Part shown: in pieces, positions 10,310 to 21,127 of the stretch
How the letters are laid out: each line of letters starts with the position of its first letter
Position numbering within the stretch: position 1 is the first letter of the stretch
DNA from: Zygnema cylindricum
Taxonomy: Eukaryota > Streptophyta > Zygnematophyceae > Zygnematales > Zygnemataceae
Assembly (NCBI GenBank): GCA_037447655.1
Contig: JBBHKE010001710.1
Span: forward strand, 1-52,190
Direction: 5' to 3'
DNA: 52,190 nt
Made by a program: the position numbers and the translations under genes
Notes under the pieces: generated by a model
What the model was told of the DNA's origin: nothing
The model's database searches: none
What the model saw: the letters and a program-made list of their open reading frames with translations, nothing else

Positions 10310-11506
10310 AATGTTATTTTCGTGCATACGCCACACTTTGTGCGCACGCGACGTTTCGTGCGTAATTTGTTAAATGAATTTATTGTGGAGGTTCGAATGG
10401 ATTCGTGGATTGGGGGAGTGAATGTACGGACATGTTGTTTTGGGGCGTACGAAATAGAAATTGAGTGGTGCGGAATGCATAATTGAAATGGACGGCGGAT
10501 CGCGAAGCAATTCGCTCTTAAAATATTTGAAGAGTTTGAAAATGTACGACGTTCTTACGAAACATAATGTGACAAGCACATTTCTGAAAAAGGACGCCGC
10601 ACGTACGGAAAGTCTTATTTGGCAAGTGGACGTGAAATGTATCGAACAGCATTTTATGGCAAATGACACTGTCTCGTACATAAAATATTTGGGACGTACA
10701 AGTTTAATTGGGCAAGTGGTTTTTGTTACACGTGGAGGGCGGACAGCGTCTGCTGCTATTTTTACAAGGTTCGCTATATTTTGATGACGTATGATTGTGT
10801 GGACTGTACCTATGTAATGTCGGTTCACTTAGTGGACTTGTCACTAAGTGACTAAGCAAACTGCCGTCTAGTATGCGGATATTACGGAGGTGTCGGTGTA
10901 AATATTTAGTTGAATATTGATTTGTCATTTTGTGGATTAGTTTTTAGTGTTGATTTATTCATTTTGACATACCTTGAAGTATTCAGGTATACCAACATTT
11001 ATAGAGGTAGATGGTAGATAGCGTACGGCTGGTATGCCTCCGTACATTCAGCAGTAAGCTCTTGTATATATTTGTAGGACTTAGTCATTTCACAACGAAT
11101 AAACATTTTTGTACCAAATCTGGTTTTGGACATTTTTGGAATGCTCTCAGATCTGCTGGCAGAATTATCTGAAATTTTGCATGTGTGTTCCTCCTTGTAT
11201 TGGTAATAATGATGACGACTTATTTTTGTTGTCGGCTGGTGTAAATTTATTTTGAAGTTGTCAGATGTATCAAAGTTCTGGCAGACTGTTTTTCTGCAAC
11301 TTTGACTAGATGATGTGATCACTTTGTTTATTATTTTTGTTTGAAAATTTGTGAGGTTATTCTTTAGCCTAGAAAATATTTGTGTTTCTAGTTTCAGCTT
11401 GTTTTGTTTTTTCTGAAGAATTCTGTGATTATTCAAAGTAGGCTGTTTTGGTACTTTGTGGTGCCTCCGAGGGTGATTCCATGGCTAGAAACGCCAATGG
11501 ACAACA
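10310..11506 (+). mobile_element. 5'-truncated F-family LTR, plus strand
   Basis: It matches the F LTRs in reverse orientation. Shared blocks include the GTGGAGGTT.GAATGGATTC stretch near 10386 and the block around the GTATGCCTCCGTAC string near 11032. It ends GCCAATGGACAACA at 11506. The first few hundred bases of the LTR are missing at the junction with the MITE end. The open frame 10461-10784 has no motif and lies inside the LTR, so I do not call it a gene. Confidence 0.7.
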
Positions 11507-11559
11507 ACTATCGCTAGTGCTCTGTCAAAAATATTTTTACAAAGCACTCCCACCATTTC

Positions 11560-11945
11560 TTGTATTGTATCCTTTGATTAGAAAATTAGAAAAAGGGTAG
11601 GCCGCATCTCCAACAATAACGAGTCAGACTGTGGTACCACATATTTGTGTCACACATATTTTTTTCAAGGGGTCAGTTAATATCTTATAATTGCTTAGTC
11701 TTGTGTACACCGCCAAGCTTGGAATAATGTGGAGTCATGGGTCAATCCTGGTCGATCACAAAATACATCCCAAAAAATAAGCCTTTGGTCACAAATTGCA
11801 TGGAGACTCACACTCTGCCTTCGGAGTTGATTATAGTACTCAAATACTTTTTCAACTGGTCCTCGTGAGAAAAAGATATGAGTGCCATCGACAACTCTAC
11901 CTATTTTGGAATTCTCGGAAATCTCTTTAAACCCCTCAATTATTT
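11560..11945 (-). pseudogene. PIF/Harbinger transposase fragment
   Basis: On the minus strand the frame reads GRVVDGTHIFFS (about 11880-11903), then RRQSVSLHAICDQRLIFW, then RPGLTHDSTLFQ (about 11728-11765). After a stop and a frame change, LLLGDAAYPF follows (about 11588-11618). These are the three acidic blocks of the DDE_Tnp_4 domain of Harbinger transposases (first D in VVDGTH, second in THDS, third in GDAAYP). The stop after the second block and the lack of N- and C-terminal parts mark it as a relic. No terminal repeats were found. Confidence 0.65.
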
Positions 11946-12380
11946 ATTGTAGGACCCGCATGAGGTCGTTGAATAAATGTAGATTAAAGCGGGCCAGCTA
12001 ATACCGAGCAAATATGTTCGGTATAATTAACTATGGTGGATATACCGATACAAAAAAATTCTGATATCGCATTGAGAGGGTTGTTATACGCTAATTGGTG
12101 TAACACAACAACACAAGCCTTACTCAAGTGTATGTCATCTCAATAACGAGAATGTCGTTTTTCTACGTATGGCCCCTAAACCCAAATAAACTTTTCAAAA
12201 GTGGATAGGGTCACACAAAAATGCCTATTCCATTTTCTGTCCCTATGTATGCTGCAGACATTCAGCCATATAGTGTTGCAAATATCGTCCCAAAAGCTAG
12301 TGGAGCATGGAAAAACCCACCATACTCTGTCACGAGGTCACATTATGCCTTGCTCTCAAATGGCCGGTTGTAATATGATG
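11946..12380. other. Interval with no recognised gene
   Basis: It may contain more of the Harbinger relic upstream of the DDE blocks on the minus strand. The open frame 12201-12386 shows no known motif. Confidence 0.4.
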
Positions 12381-12632
12381 TGTTGAAAAGAGGTATTTAA
12401 TAGTTCACTTCTATTTTTTTGTTAGACTCTAAAGAGAGAGAGAGAGAGAGAGGATCAAAGACACGCCATGGATGTTGCCTTATTCAACAGGTGGCACACA
12501 AGAGAAAAGAACATTATTTCCAAAACCGTTATCCCAAACAAGAATTAAACCTGCGACCTGCAGACTCAGGATAGCCGTACGCCTTAACCTTTAAGGCGTT
12601 GACAAAACGATACCTTCATGAGGTTTGATATG
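12381..12632 (+). repeat. Left piece of the 5' LTR of copia element C
   Basis: It starts TGTTGAAAAGAGGTA, nearly identical to the LTR start of element D (minus strand from 25124). It has a GA microsatellite at 12432-12452 and an antisense tRNA-like module at 12542-12596. It breaks at 12632, where element F begins. The LTR resumes at 18020, with roughly 240 bp lost compared with the D and 18992 LTRs. Confidence 0.75.
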
Positions 12633-14047
12633 TGTTGTCCATAGCCTATTTCAGCCATGGATTACTATCGGAAGCACCACATACTACCCCACAATCAGCT
12701 GTATTTCAGACAGTACAGATTACTCCACAAGACACAAAATCACCTCAAACTGCACCAATAGGCAGAATATTATAGACACTATAAACTCAGCAAGTTACAG
12801 CCAAATCCACCTAGGGATCTAGAAGATATAAGCTCCAGAGTTTCCCAAAAACAGCTGACAGCTTTACAAACTAGCCATTTTGACTTCTCACAGAATCTCA
12901 GAGAGATAATAGAATAGAATGAAACTGCACACACATATTGATTCCATAACATAAAATAACTTCACAAAGTTTCACATGAAAGCACCAAACAGAGTGATCA
13001 CATCAACAGGTCAAATATGCAAAAAACAGTTTGCCATTGCTTTGATTAAACTTGACTGTGATACTCAAAATATTCTAAGTCCTACAAGTTACACTCAGAG
13101 AGTTCACCACTGAATGTACGGAGGCATACCAGCCGTACGGTATCTACTATCTACCTAAACTATTGTAAGCATACCCAAATAGTTTGAGGTATGTCACATT
13201 GAACAACTCTACACTAATAAACTAAATAGCAAAAAGACAAACCTATGTTGTACATAATATTTAAACCAACATCTCCACAATCTTGGTACGTCAAAAACAA
13301 AGCTACCACTAAGTAACCACTAAACAAATATCACTACTCACAATCTATAGTACTGTAGTTATATTATCTGCAGCTGCGTCAGCTACTCTGTCCGTACGGA
13401 TTATATCAGGGTAACCGCAGCTGCGATGACTTGTTTGCGTCGCAGCTGCTCTATACCGGCGGCGCATATTCATCCAAAATAACCACATCTGCATTGTCTT
13501 GTCTACGTCGAAAATGCGCCATACCGGCAGTGACTGTTTCAACATTTTATTTATTCCACATCGGATTGCTACGCGATTCGCCATCCATTTGTCAATGCTT
13601 GTACACGCCATTCAATGAGTGTTTTACATCACTTAAATTATATCCGTTCTTTCGCTCCCCCAATCCATGAATCCATTCTAACCTCCACATCATATTCCAT
13701 AGCGCACGAACTGTCGCGTACGCACGAAACAAACTTTTCAAACCAACACTCCCCCGAAAATTTAGTTTCGTGCACCTATAAAATATGCATCGTGTAATGT
13801 TGTGTTGCTACGCTGCACTTGTTTGATATTGCAGCGGAGTATGAATACAAAGTGCAGCATGTATTGCTATGCTGCTACGCTGCGCTAGATCGACATCGCA
13901 GCGCAGTATGACTACAAAGTGCAGCGTGTATTGATATGCTGCTACGCTGCGCTAGCTCAATATCGCAGCCCTATCAACTACTTTTTTCACCTTTAACTTC
14001 CTCCTCAAAGCCTCATCTACTAAGAACTAAAGCTTTCAATTTCAACA
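12633..14047 (-). repeat. 3' LTR of element F (1415 bp)
   Basis: Minus strand, TGTTGAAATT at 14047 to GGACAACA at 12633. It matches 16543-17922 almost throughout. A purine tract (AGCTTTAGGGGAG) lies just outside the start, at 14048-14066. The interior has CGCAGCTGCG palindromes near 13367-13450 and a tandem array at 13801-13977. Confidence 0.88.
13801..13977. repeat. Tandem array of about 62-bp units in F LTR
   Basis: About three units share GCTACGCTGCGCTAG, CGCAGCGCAGTATGA and TACAAAGTGCAGC. The other LTR (about 17700-17855) has the same layout but many GCTGC/GCAGC motifs are broken. Confidence 0.75.
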
Positions 14048-14846
14048 CTCCCCTAAAGCTTTAGACTCAGTAGTCTATGCAAATATTTATACTCTAATAG
14101 AGACAAAATGAAGAATGTAAAATATTTAGAGATTAAAAATTCTCTATCAACCTCCACTAAAAATAAATCAAAAATATTAGCCAAAACAATACATCACCAC
14201 TGTTTTGATGACGTCGCCATCTCCCATTTGCCTTGCTGAAAACCACCACCTTGCAGAATATGTCCTGTAACAGCTCCCCGTAAGTCATAAATGTGAAACT
14301 GTTTCTTTCACTAACACTGCAACACCAGTTCTGTAGCTGCGTATCTATACTTCGTTGCTGCGTTGCGAAGCGAACTGCTTTCGCTAATTCTCCACTGCTC
14401 TCGTTGCGTTCCTGCCATGTCTTCGAAACTTCCCCTTCTTGACAACTGCCTCTTTGCCGAGTTAATCATTTAATATTCAAACACTCTTTGTCTTCCACAA
14501 AAAACGTTATCAACCATTTCCTTAATTTCTATGAATTTTACAAACTAACAGATTTGAATATCGTCCCGTAATAGCCCCCCCTATGCGATAAACGTCAAAT
14601 TGTCCTTTCAATAATGATATAATACCTCTCTAGTAACTCTGAATTCCACCGGTAATCATCACTTAGTCATAAGATCAGTAGTTGTCAAAAATATCTATCT
14701 TCTACACACTTTCATCAAATAATTGTTGTACCTCCTCCCCTATCAGATACTTCCACGCAATCCGTTGCGTTGCTATGCTGCGTCGCTGCTTCGCGACGTG
14801 AACTGCTTCCGATGATTCACCACTGCTTCCGCTACCTCCTTCGTTT

Positions 14847-15311
14847 TCAAAAATACATAAATAACACTTTTTGCTTCTTTTCAAATATCTCAACAAGGAA
14901 TAACTTTAAATCTAAAATCCTACCAAAAATATTGAATGTCAAATGGAGCTTGTCTTTATTAGACATGCCTGTAATATAAGTTATTTTTTTCAAACTTAAG
15001 ATTTCTCTAAATTCACGTTCTCTAATAATGTCCTCCAAAAAATCATTTCTTCGCTCTCTTCTCTTAATCACTTTTTGAGCATGCTTTCTTCTGCCCTTGA
15101 TCTGTTGAATATTGCATCTTCTCTTTGTTTTCTTCATTATCTTTTGTCTTTTCTGGATGTTTTCATTTCTGTCATAGTTTTCCACTCGTTTAATGTCAAA
15201 AACATTAATTTTTTGTTTTACCTCTATGTTTTTCTTCATAGATTTGCTATTCCCATTAAATTCATTCATCTGAGAAATTTTAATTTTGATTCTTCTTCTT
15301 TTCAGCTGCAC
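14847..15311 (-). CDS. Lys/Arg-rich open frame in element F, function unknown
   Basis: A 154-residue frame on the F coding strand, about 200 bp after the gag region ends. It is unusually basic (for example KKTKRRC and VIKRRERR) and has no cysteine-histidine motif or catalytic signature that I recognise. The opposite strand is also open over part of it, and the DNA is AT-rich, so chance is a real possibility. It lies where pol should start in an autonomous element. A nucleic-acid-binding accessory protein is conceivable but is only a guess. Confidence 0.2.
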   Translation of the reverse strand: MQLKRRRIKIKISQMNEFNGNSKSMKKNIEVKQKINVFDIKRVENYDRNENIQKRQKIMKKTKRRCNIQQIKGRRKHAQKVIKRRERRNDFLEDIIREREFREILSLKKITYITGMSNKDKLHLTFNIFGRILDLKLFLVEIFEKKQKVLFMYF

Positions 15312-15498
15312 TCTTTTCTTCCTATTTTCTTTAACGTTTGCATTTCTATTACAATTTTCACTCCCACAATTTTATTTTCTCAATCCAATTTTTTGAACAG
15401 TTTTTCTTTGTTCTTTTGTTAGTTCACCAATTTCCACATCCACCTTATTTCTAGTTCCTGTTTCTAAGTGTCCATCTCTTCCTTCAACTCCTCTTGCT

Positions 15499-16568
15499 TT
15501 AGTTAACAAACTTTTTGTCATCTGAAAAGGTCACAAAAAACGTGTCCTTCTTACTTTCGTCATTTTTCCTTACCTCAATAAACTCTTCCTCTTGTAACTC
15601 TTTGGTACTCACCAATCTGTCGTCGGGAAAAGGGACAGACACCAAATCCATTGCTGTCACCTCCTTCTCCTCATTCCAAATAATATAGAAGGTAGAGAGG
15701 AAGATAAATTTGTCACCACAATCTGTATGCCTTTTGTCATCAGTTGAGTCTTGTCTCTCACTCACGAAAGAACTTTATTCTCTTCTTGTTGATGGTCCAA
15801 CTAGGTTGTTGTCCCATCCATCTCTAAAATTCCCTGTAACACATGCACTTTTATATGACGGACATACCTTGAAGGTATATCCCAAATCATTACAATAAAA
15901 ACAATTCTTTTGCCGATCTCCGAACTCGCTATATTTTTTTTGACTTTCTGAAACTGATACTTAGATTCTTTTATATTCATCTTACTTGATAAAACTTTTC
16001 TATTAGCCTGTTCATCTACAACAGCACATCTTGCTACAGTTACGCTCCAATCCCTTTTATCAATTAAAGTCAATCGATCTAAAGCACTCTTATATTCTTT
16101 AGGTAGACTCCTCATTAATAATATAGCTTGTTGGGCATCTGTAAAGTTTCCTCTTGCCAAATCATTTTCTGCAAATAATACTTGTAAGTCAGTACAGTAT
16201 TTCTCCATACTACCTCCTACATACTTGTGTTCAACTATTTTGGTAACACTGCTAAGCCAATGATATAAAGAAGTCTTTACATACATACATTCTAAGCACT
16301 TCCATAATTCAGGTGTCTTTTTTAAACTTAAGTATGAAATTACCAAATTCTCAGTCAAGGAGTTCTTGATAACCCTTAGACACTCATGATTTTCCCTTTT
16401 CCATCCATTTGATGTTTCGGCCAAGGTACCGTCCACCACATCCATTAGCTCCATCATCTCGAAGTAGCTCTCCAGTGCATCCTTCCAGTAGTGATATTTT
16501 GTTCCATCAAATATAGGTAGCCATGGGTGTGGGCCCATAACCTGTTGTCCATATCCTAATTCAGCCAT
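15499..16568 (-). pseudogene. gag of element F
   Basis: The frame opens at ATG 16568, 26 bp inside the LTR, and crosses the PBS (QQVMGP). It gives a 255-residue gag-like protein (16568-15801) with the family signature LPIFDGTKYHYW, a UBN2/Retrotran_gag-type helical region (HECLRVIKNSL, ELWKCLECMY, LRGNFTD-like loops) and LMRSLPKEYKSALDRL. A frameshift near 15900 takes the zinc knuckle out of frame. That knuckle reads CFYCNDLGYTFKVC, with Tyr where the metal-binding His is expected. A second frame (15765-15499) follows with acidic sequence and no protease motif. It is probably not functional in its present form. Confidence 0.75.
16529..16542 (-). other. Primer-binding site of element F
   Basis: On the minus strand GGTTATGGGCCCAC follows the LTR end GACAACA directly. 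Fourteen bases match the initiator tRNA-Met anticodon arm before the first mismatch. Confidence 0.8.
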
Positions 16569-17922
16569 GGATTACTATCTGAAGCACCACAGACTACCCC
16601 ACAATCAGCAGTATTTTAGACCGCACAGATTACTCCACAAGAAACGAAATCTCCTCAAACTACACCAATAGGCAGTATATTATAGACACTGTAAACTACT
16701 CATGTAACAGCCAAATCCACGTAGGGATCTAGAAGATATAAGCTCCAAAGTTTCCAAAAAACAGCTGACAACTTTACATACTAGCCACTTTGACTCCTCA
16801 CAGAATCTCGGAGAGTAAGCAGAATAGAATGAAACAGCACACACATATTGAATCTAAAACATTAAATAACTTCACAAAGTTTCACAAGAAAGCACCAAAC
16901 AGAGTGATCACACCAACAGGTCAAAGATGCAGAAAATAGTTTGCTATTGCTTTGATTAAACTTGACTGTGATACTCAAAAAATTCTAAGTCCTACAAGTT
17001 ACACTCAGAGAGTTCACTACTGAATGTACGGAGGCATACCAGCCGTACGGTATCTACTATCTACCTAAACTATTGCAAGCATACCCGAATAGTTTGAGGT
17101 ATGTCAGACTGAACAACTCTACACTAATAAACTAAATAGAAAATAGACAAACCTATGTTGTACATACTATTTACACCGACATCTCCACAATCTTGGTACG
17201 TCAAAAACCAAGCAACCACTAAGTAACCACTAAACAAATATCCCTACTTACAATCTATACTACTGTAGTTATATTATCCGCAGCTGCGTCAGCTGCTCTG
17301 TCCGTACGGATTATATCAGGGTAACCGCAGCTGCGTTGACTTGTTTACGTCGCAGCTGCTCTATACCGGCGGCGCATATTCATCCAAAATAACCCTAGCT
17401 CCATTGTCCTGTCTGCGTCGAAACTGCGTTGTACCGGCAGTGCCTGTTTCAACATTTTATTTATTCCACATTGGATCGCTTCGCGATGCGCCGTCCATTT
17501 GTCAATGCTTGTACATGCCATTCAATGAGTGTTTTACATCACTTAAATTATATCCGTTCTTTCGCTCCCCCAATCCATGAATCCATTCTAACCTCCACAT
17601 TAAATTCCATAGCACACGAATTGTTGTGTACGCACGAAAAAAACTTTTCAAACCAACACTTCGAAATGAAGCTTCGCGCATCTACAAAATATGCATCGTA
17701 AGTTGTGTTGCCATCACTAGTTCGATATTAGCCGAGTATGAATACAAAGTGCGCGATGTATTGCTGCTACGCCAAGGCTAGATCACACGCAATGCAAGAT
17801 GACTACAAAGTACTGCGGTATTGATATATCAAGCACGGCCAGCTCATCGTTAATAACTACTTTTTCACCTTTAACTTCCTCCTCAGCTCATCTACTAAGA
17901 ACTAAAGCTTTCAATTTCAACA
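16543..17922 (-). repeat. 5' LTR of element F (1380 bp)
   Basis: TGTTGAAATT at 17922 to GGACAACA at 16543. It is colinear with 12633-14047. Most of the 35-bp length difference falls in the tandem array (13801-13977 against 17700-17855). Confidence 0.88.
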
Positions 17923-18019
17923 CTCCCCTAAAGCTTTAGACTCAGTAGTCTATGCAAATATTTATACTCTAATAGAGACAAAATGAAGAATGTAAAATAT
18001 TTAGAGATTAAAAATTCAC
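17923..18019 (-). mobile_element. Stub of a second F internal 3' end (PPT side)
   Basis: These 97 bp are almost identical to 14048-14144, the PPT-proximal end of the F internal region. They lie upstream of what should be the 5' LTR. A normal element has no PPT there, so the layout is internal end-LTR-internal-LTR, as left by LTR-LTR recombination or a tandem insertion. Confidence 0.8.
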
Positions 18020-18415
18020 CTTGAAGGCCATGTTGTACAATAGCCGTACAATAATTACATCAACCAATGTACCTTTTTGTACTATAAAGTGCTCCTATTG
18101 GACTAGGGTTTAGTAGAAGGTAGACGTGAGTAGAAAGAATAGGATTTGGTGAAATTTAGGCACCTCTCTCTAAAAGAGCTTGAACTATAAAGGTCATCTT
18201 TGACCAACCATAACTTACTGCTCAGGGGAGCAAATTCAGTGATTCACTTTGCGTTCGGCTCACGGGAGTCGGATCCTCACGTCGATGAGGGTGGTCAAAA
18301 TATTTGTGTGCCTTGGTGGCAATTATTCAGTGGGATAGTGAAAGAGGCAAATATTATCCTATAGGCTTTATATAGGCTGCCCATTCTGTGTGACAATGGA
18401 GACCACAGAATTGGA
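18020..18415 (+). repeat. Right piece of the 5' LTR of copia element C
   Basis: It resumes with ACCTTGAAGGCCATG, matching 19629 onward in the solo LTR and the D LTR. It has a TATAAAG near 18189 and leader hairpins CGGCTC/GAGTCG and CCTCA/TGAGG (about 18252-18290). An ATTCTGTG/CACAGAAT stem surrounds the ATG at 18396. It ends just before the PBS. Confidence 0.8.
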
Positions 18416-18991
18416 GGTTATGGGCCCACCCTCTAGGGTACCTATATTTGATGGATCAGACTATTTTATTGGGAAATGATGATGGAGGGGGAACTTTTTG
18501 TGAAACACCTATGGGGCATAGTGTTAGAGAAAATTCGATGCCCACCTCCACCTTGGTTTAAAGGTACACGTTTTTGTGGCACCCCCATCACAACAACTGC
18601 CAAAACATTAGCCACAATTGCAAATGATGAGGAGCAAAGGGAGGAAATTATCATGGAAGGAGAAAAAAGAGGAGTTGCTTCTTGAGGGACTCTATTGTTC
18701 AAGACGATAACGGTAGCAGCACCACCAGCAATAGTGACAAGGATTCAGATTAAACGGTCAGAGTATGAAAAGTGGAACTATAATGATAAGGTTGTTAAGC
18801 TCTTAATTCTCAAAAGTGTAGTGAAGGGCATTGCCACTCCTATTAGGCATTTTAGATATTTTTCTCAGATTTGGGTTTCTCTTGTAAACAAATATAAGAG
18901 TGGCTCATTCTAGCAGTAGCAGCTTGCAAAATGAAGGTTTCAGCTTATACTTATAAGGGAGGAAGTATGAATGATTATTGCAATGACTTAG
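18396..18991 (+). pseudogene. copia gag of element C, 5' part
   Basis: It starts METTELEV, passes through the PBS as VMGPPSRVPIFDG, then stops near 18476 through a frameshift. The next frame (18476-18685) carries MMMEGELF and IRCPPPP, shared with element D. A third frame (18695-18913) carries SEYEKWNYNDK and a typical gag helix region. The gag is interrupted at 18991 by a solo LTR and resumes at 20173. Confidence 0.8.
18416..18430 (+). other. Primer-binding site of element C
   Basis: GGTTATGGGCCCACC, identical to the site at 166-180 and with the same in-frame ATG (18420-18422). Confidence 0.85.
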
Positions 18992-20172
18992 TGTTGAAAT
19001 TTATGTATTTTCTAGGTCTGTATTGGAAAAATAAATAGAGTAAGTCAGCAAAAGCAGCCTGCTTCTAGCTCAACTATCTCCGGTCCCCATACTTGTTGCA
19101 GTCACTGAAGACCAGAAAGAGAGCTAGAGCCATGGCTGTCTAAAAAGGATAGGCTAATTCATAGTTTGTACCAAAATGGAACTGCTAAAATCAAGATTTG
19201 ATCCTAGTACCTACCATCCTCTAACAACCGTTAGCTTTAGCCTATAACTTAGATTCAACGATGAAATACGTTAGTTATAATAGGCATTTAACCAGATTTG
19301 AACCAAGGTCTATGGAAATAATTGTAGTGGTATACCTTATCCATCAAGGCGTTAACAAAACGATATACGTATCTCGTTTCAAAGGAATATAAATCTTGAC
19401 GCATCAGCTAATTAACACTAGACTAACGGAGAGGAACAATTCATGCATGTACGCGAATCTGAACCGTGTAAAATATGTTTTGATCTAACCGCCGGCATTG
19501 TAGCCGCCAAGCGAAGTGAGCATCTGGCCGCATTCAGAGATAACGTCATGCGTTGCCACGTGGCGCCGCGTTATTTGATACCAGAGAAGATGGGAGGAGG
19601 AACCATGGCTCCCGAGTTGACAGGTGTCACCTTGTAGACCATGTCGTACAATATCCGTACGATAAGTACATCCCCCATTGTACCTTTTTGTGCTATAAAG
19701 TGTTCCTATTGGACTAAGGTTTAGTAGTAGGTAGTCGTGAGTAGGCAGACTAGGACTTAGTGATATTTAGGTACCTCTCTCTAAGAGAGCTTGTAACTAT
19801 AAGGATCATCTTTGACTAGCCATAACATAATGCTCGGCTGAGCAAATTCAGTGATTCTTTTTGCTGCGGACTCTGGGGAGTCCAAGCTACACAATGGTGT
19901 AGTCATTCAAAGTCTTTGCGTTCCAGGGTGGCACTTATTCAGTGGGAAATTCAAAGTGGGGAATATTGTCCAAAACACATATTCAAGCTTTGCATTTTGT
20001 GGTGGAACTGTGCACACATAAGGTCTTCTCTTCATAAGGGTGAAGTTCTATTGGGGTTCTAATTGTCAAGGGATCATTCATTTGGGTTTATATCAACTTA
20101 GAGTCGGCACTATCTAGATTAGCTTCTTTTGGATCTGCGAATTCTGTGGGCAATGGAGCCCATAGAATTTAA
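18992..20172 (+). mobile_element. Solo copia LTR inserted in gag of element C
   Basis: TGTTGAAATT to AGAATTTAA, 1181 bp. An intact 5-bp target duplication CTTAG flanks it (18987-18991 and 20173-20177), so this is a clean single-LTR insertion. It contains two antisense tRNA-like B boxes (near 19195-19215 and 19292-19305) and a TATA-like TATAAG near 19797. The leader hairpins are GGACTC/GAGTCC and CTACAC/GTGTAG (about 19868-19903). A 12-bp terminal stem (20139-20170) has the ATG 20153-20155 in its loop. Confidence 0.92.
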
Positions 20173-21127
20173 CTTAGGAGCATTATTTGGAGAACTAGAG
20201 AACGCAAGCAATTCATGGTCTGAGAGAGAAAGAGTAAATACATTGATAATGAAACTACGTGAAGAGTATGAGAGTATCATTTATCGATTGCAAGATTTAG
20301 GTGTCAGCAACTGGAATTGGGATGATACGGTGGGGATGATTTTAGTAGAAGAGAGCACTATAAAACTTAGGAGAGGAAGTCTGAGTGTGCAAGCATAGGC
20401 TGCAGGATCTGATTGGCGGAAGCGTGATGAGGAAAAGGGAACGGATCCTTATCGAAACTTTGGAGAAAAATGACAAAGAGGTGGCTAATTTGACCAACAT
20501 GGGAGAGGAGCTCCTCGAGGTGGACTATGTCACTTTTGCAAAAAACCTTGACATAATATGGCAGATTGTGTCAAACTTGCAGATCTACGCCTAGAAGATG
20601 GACAAGGTTCCTCAAGAAATGGAGGAAAAAAAAAGACGTTTTTGATTCATGTTTATAACGAGGAAGAAGATAAAGTAACCGAACCAGAAAGAGGAGCTTG
20701 AGAAGCTACTCTTTAATCCGAAAACCACTGAGAAGCATGCCGACATTCCACGGAGACAAAATTGTGCTTTCAAAAGGTTAGAGGGACCCACCTTATGATA
20801 GAAGGATTAGAGACTCGGGAGCCTCAATTCATTTGTGTAACGATAAGAGGTGGTTCACTAAACTGAGGAAGATCCCAACAGTCGAGATAGAGTGTGGAGA
20901 TGGTAGTGTAGAAACCACTAGTCTCGTCGGATCTGTTGACTTACAGGTTTTAGTTGATACAAAAGCCTCAATTGTAACACTCTCATATGTTCTTTATATT
21001 CCATAACAAAAACCTGGTCTCTACAGCTGTCCTAGATGAAAAGGAGTTTGAAAGAGGAACTAAGGAAAGAAATTTGACAACTAGTTTTGATAATGAGGTA
21101 TATTTCATAGCTGAGAATGGTAGTGAA
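20173..21127 (+). pseudogene. copia gag 3' part and protease of element C
   Basis: Gag resumes as DLGALFGELEN and VNTLIMKLREEYE. The zinc knuckle region (about 20525-20575) reads CHFCKKP, then a TGA in place of the Gly codon, then HNMADC. The protease region near 20815 keeps the catalytic triad DSGAS, unlike elements A and D. KIPTVEIECGDG and a degraded pre-integrase part follow, until another LTR starts at 21128. Several stops and frameshifts make it non-functional. Confidence 0.8.

Larger units (their letters stand above)
14048..16542 (-). mobile_element. Internal region of copia-related element F (gag only)
   Basis: About 2.5 kb between two F LTRs, with a gag-like frame at its 5' end and a purine tract at its 3' end. 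I find no integrase, reverse transcriptase or RNase H motif, so it looks non-autonomous. The part 3' of gag (14100-15480) is AT-rich and codes only short frames, among them a Lys/Arg-rich one (14847-15311). Confidence 0.75.

Noticed and set aside
10370-10828. Minus and plus frames of 107-152 codons
   Set aside because: Inside an F-family LTR and not conserved in the other LTR copies.
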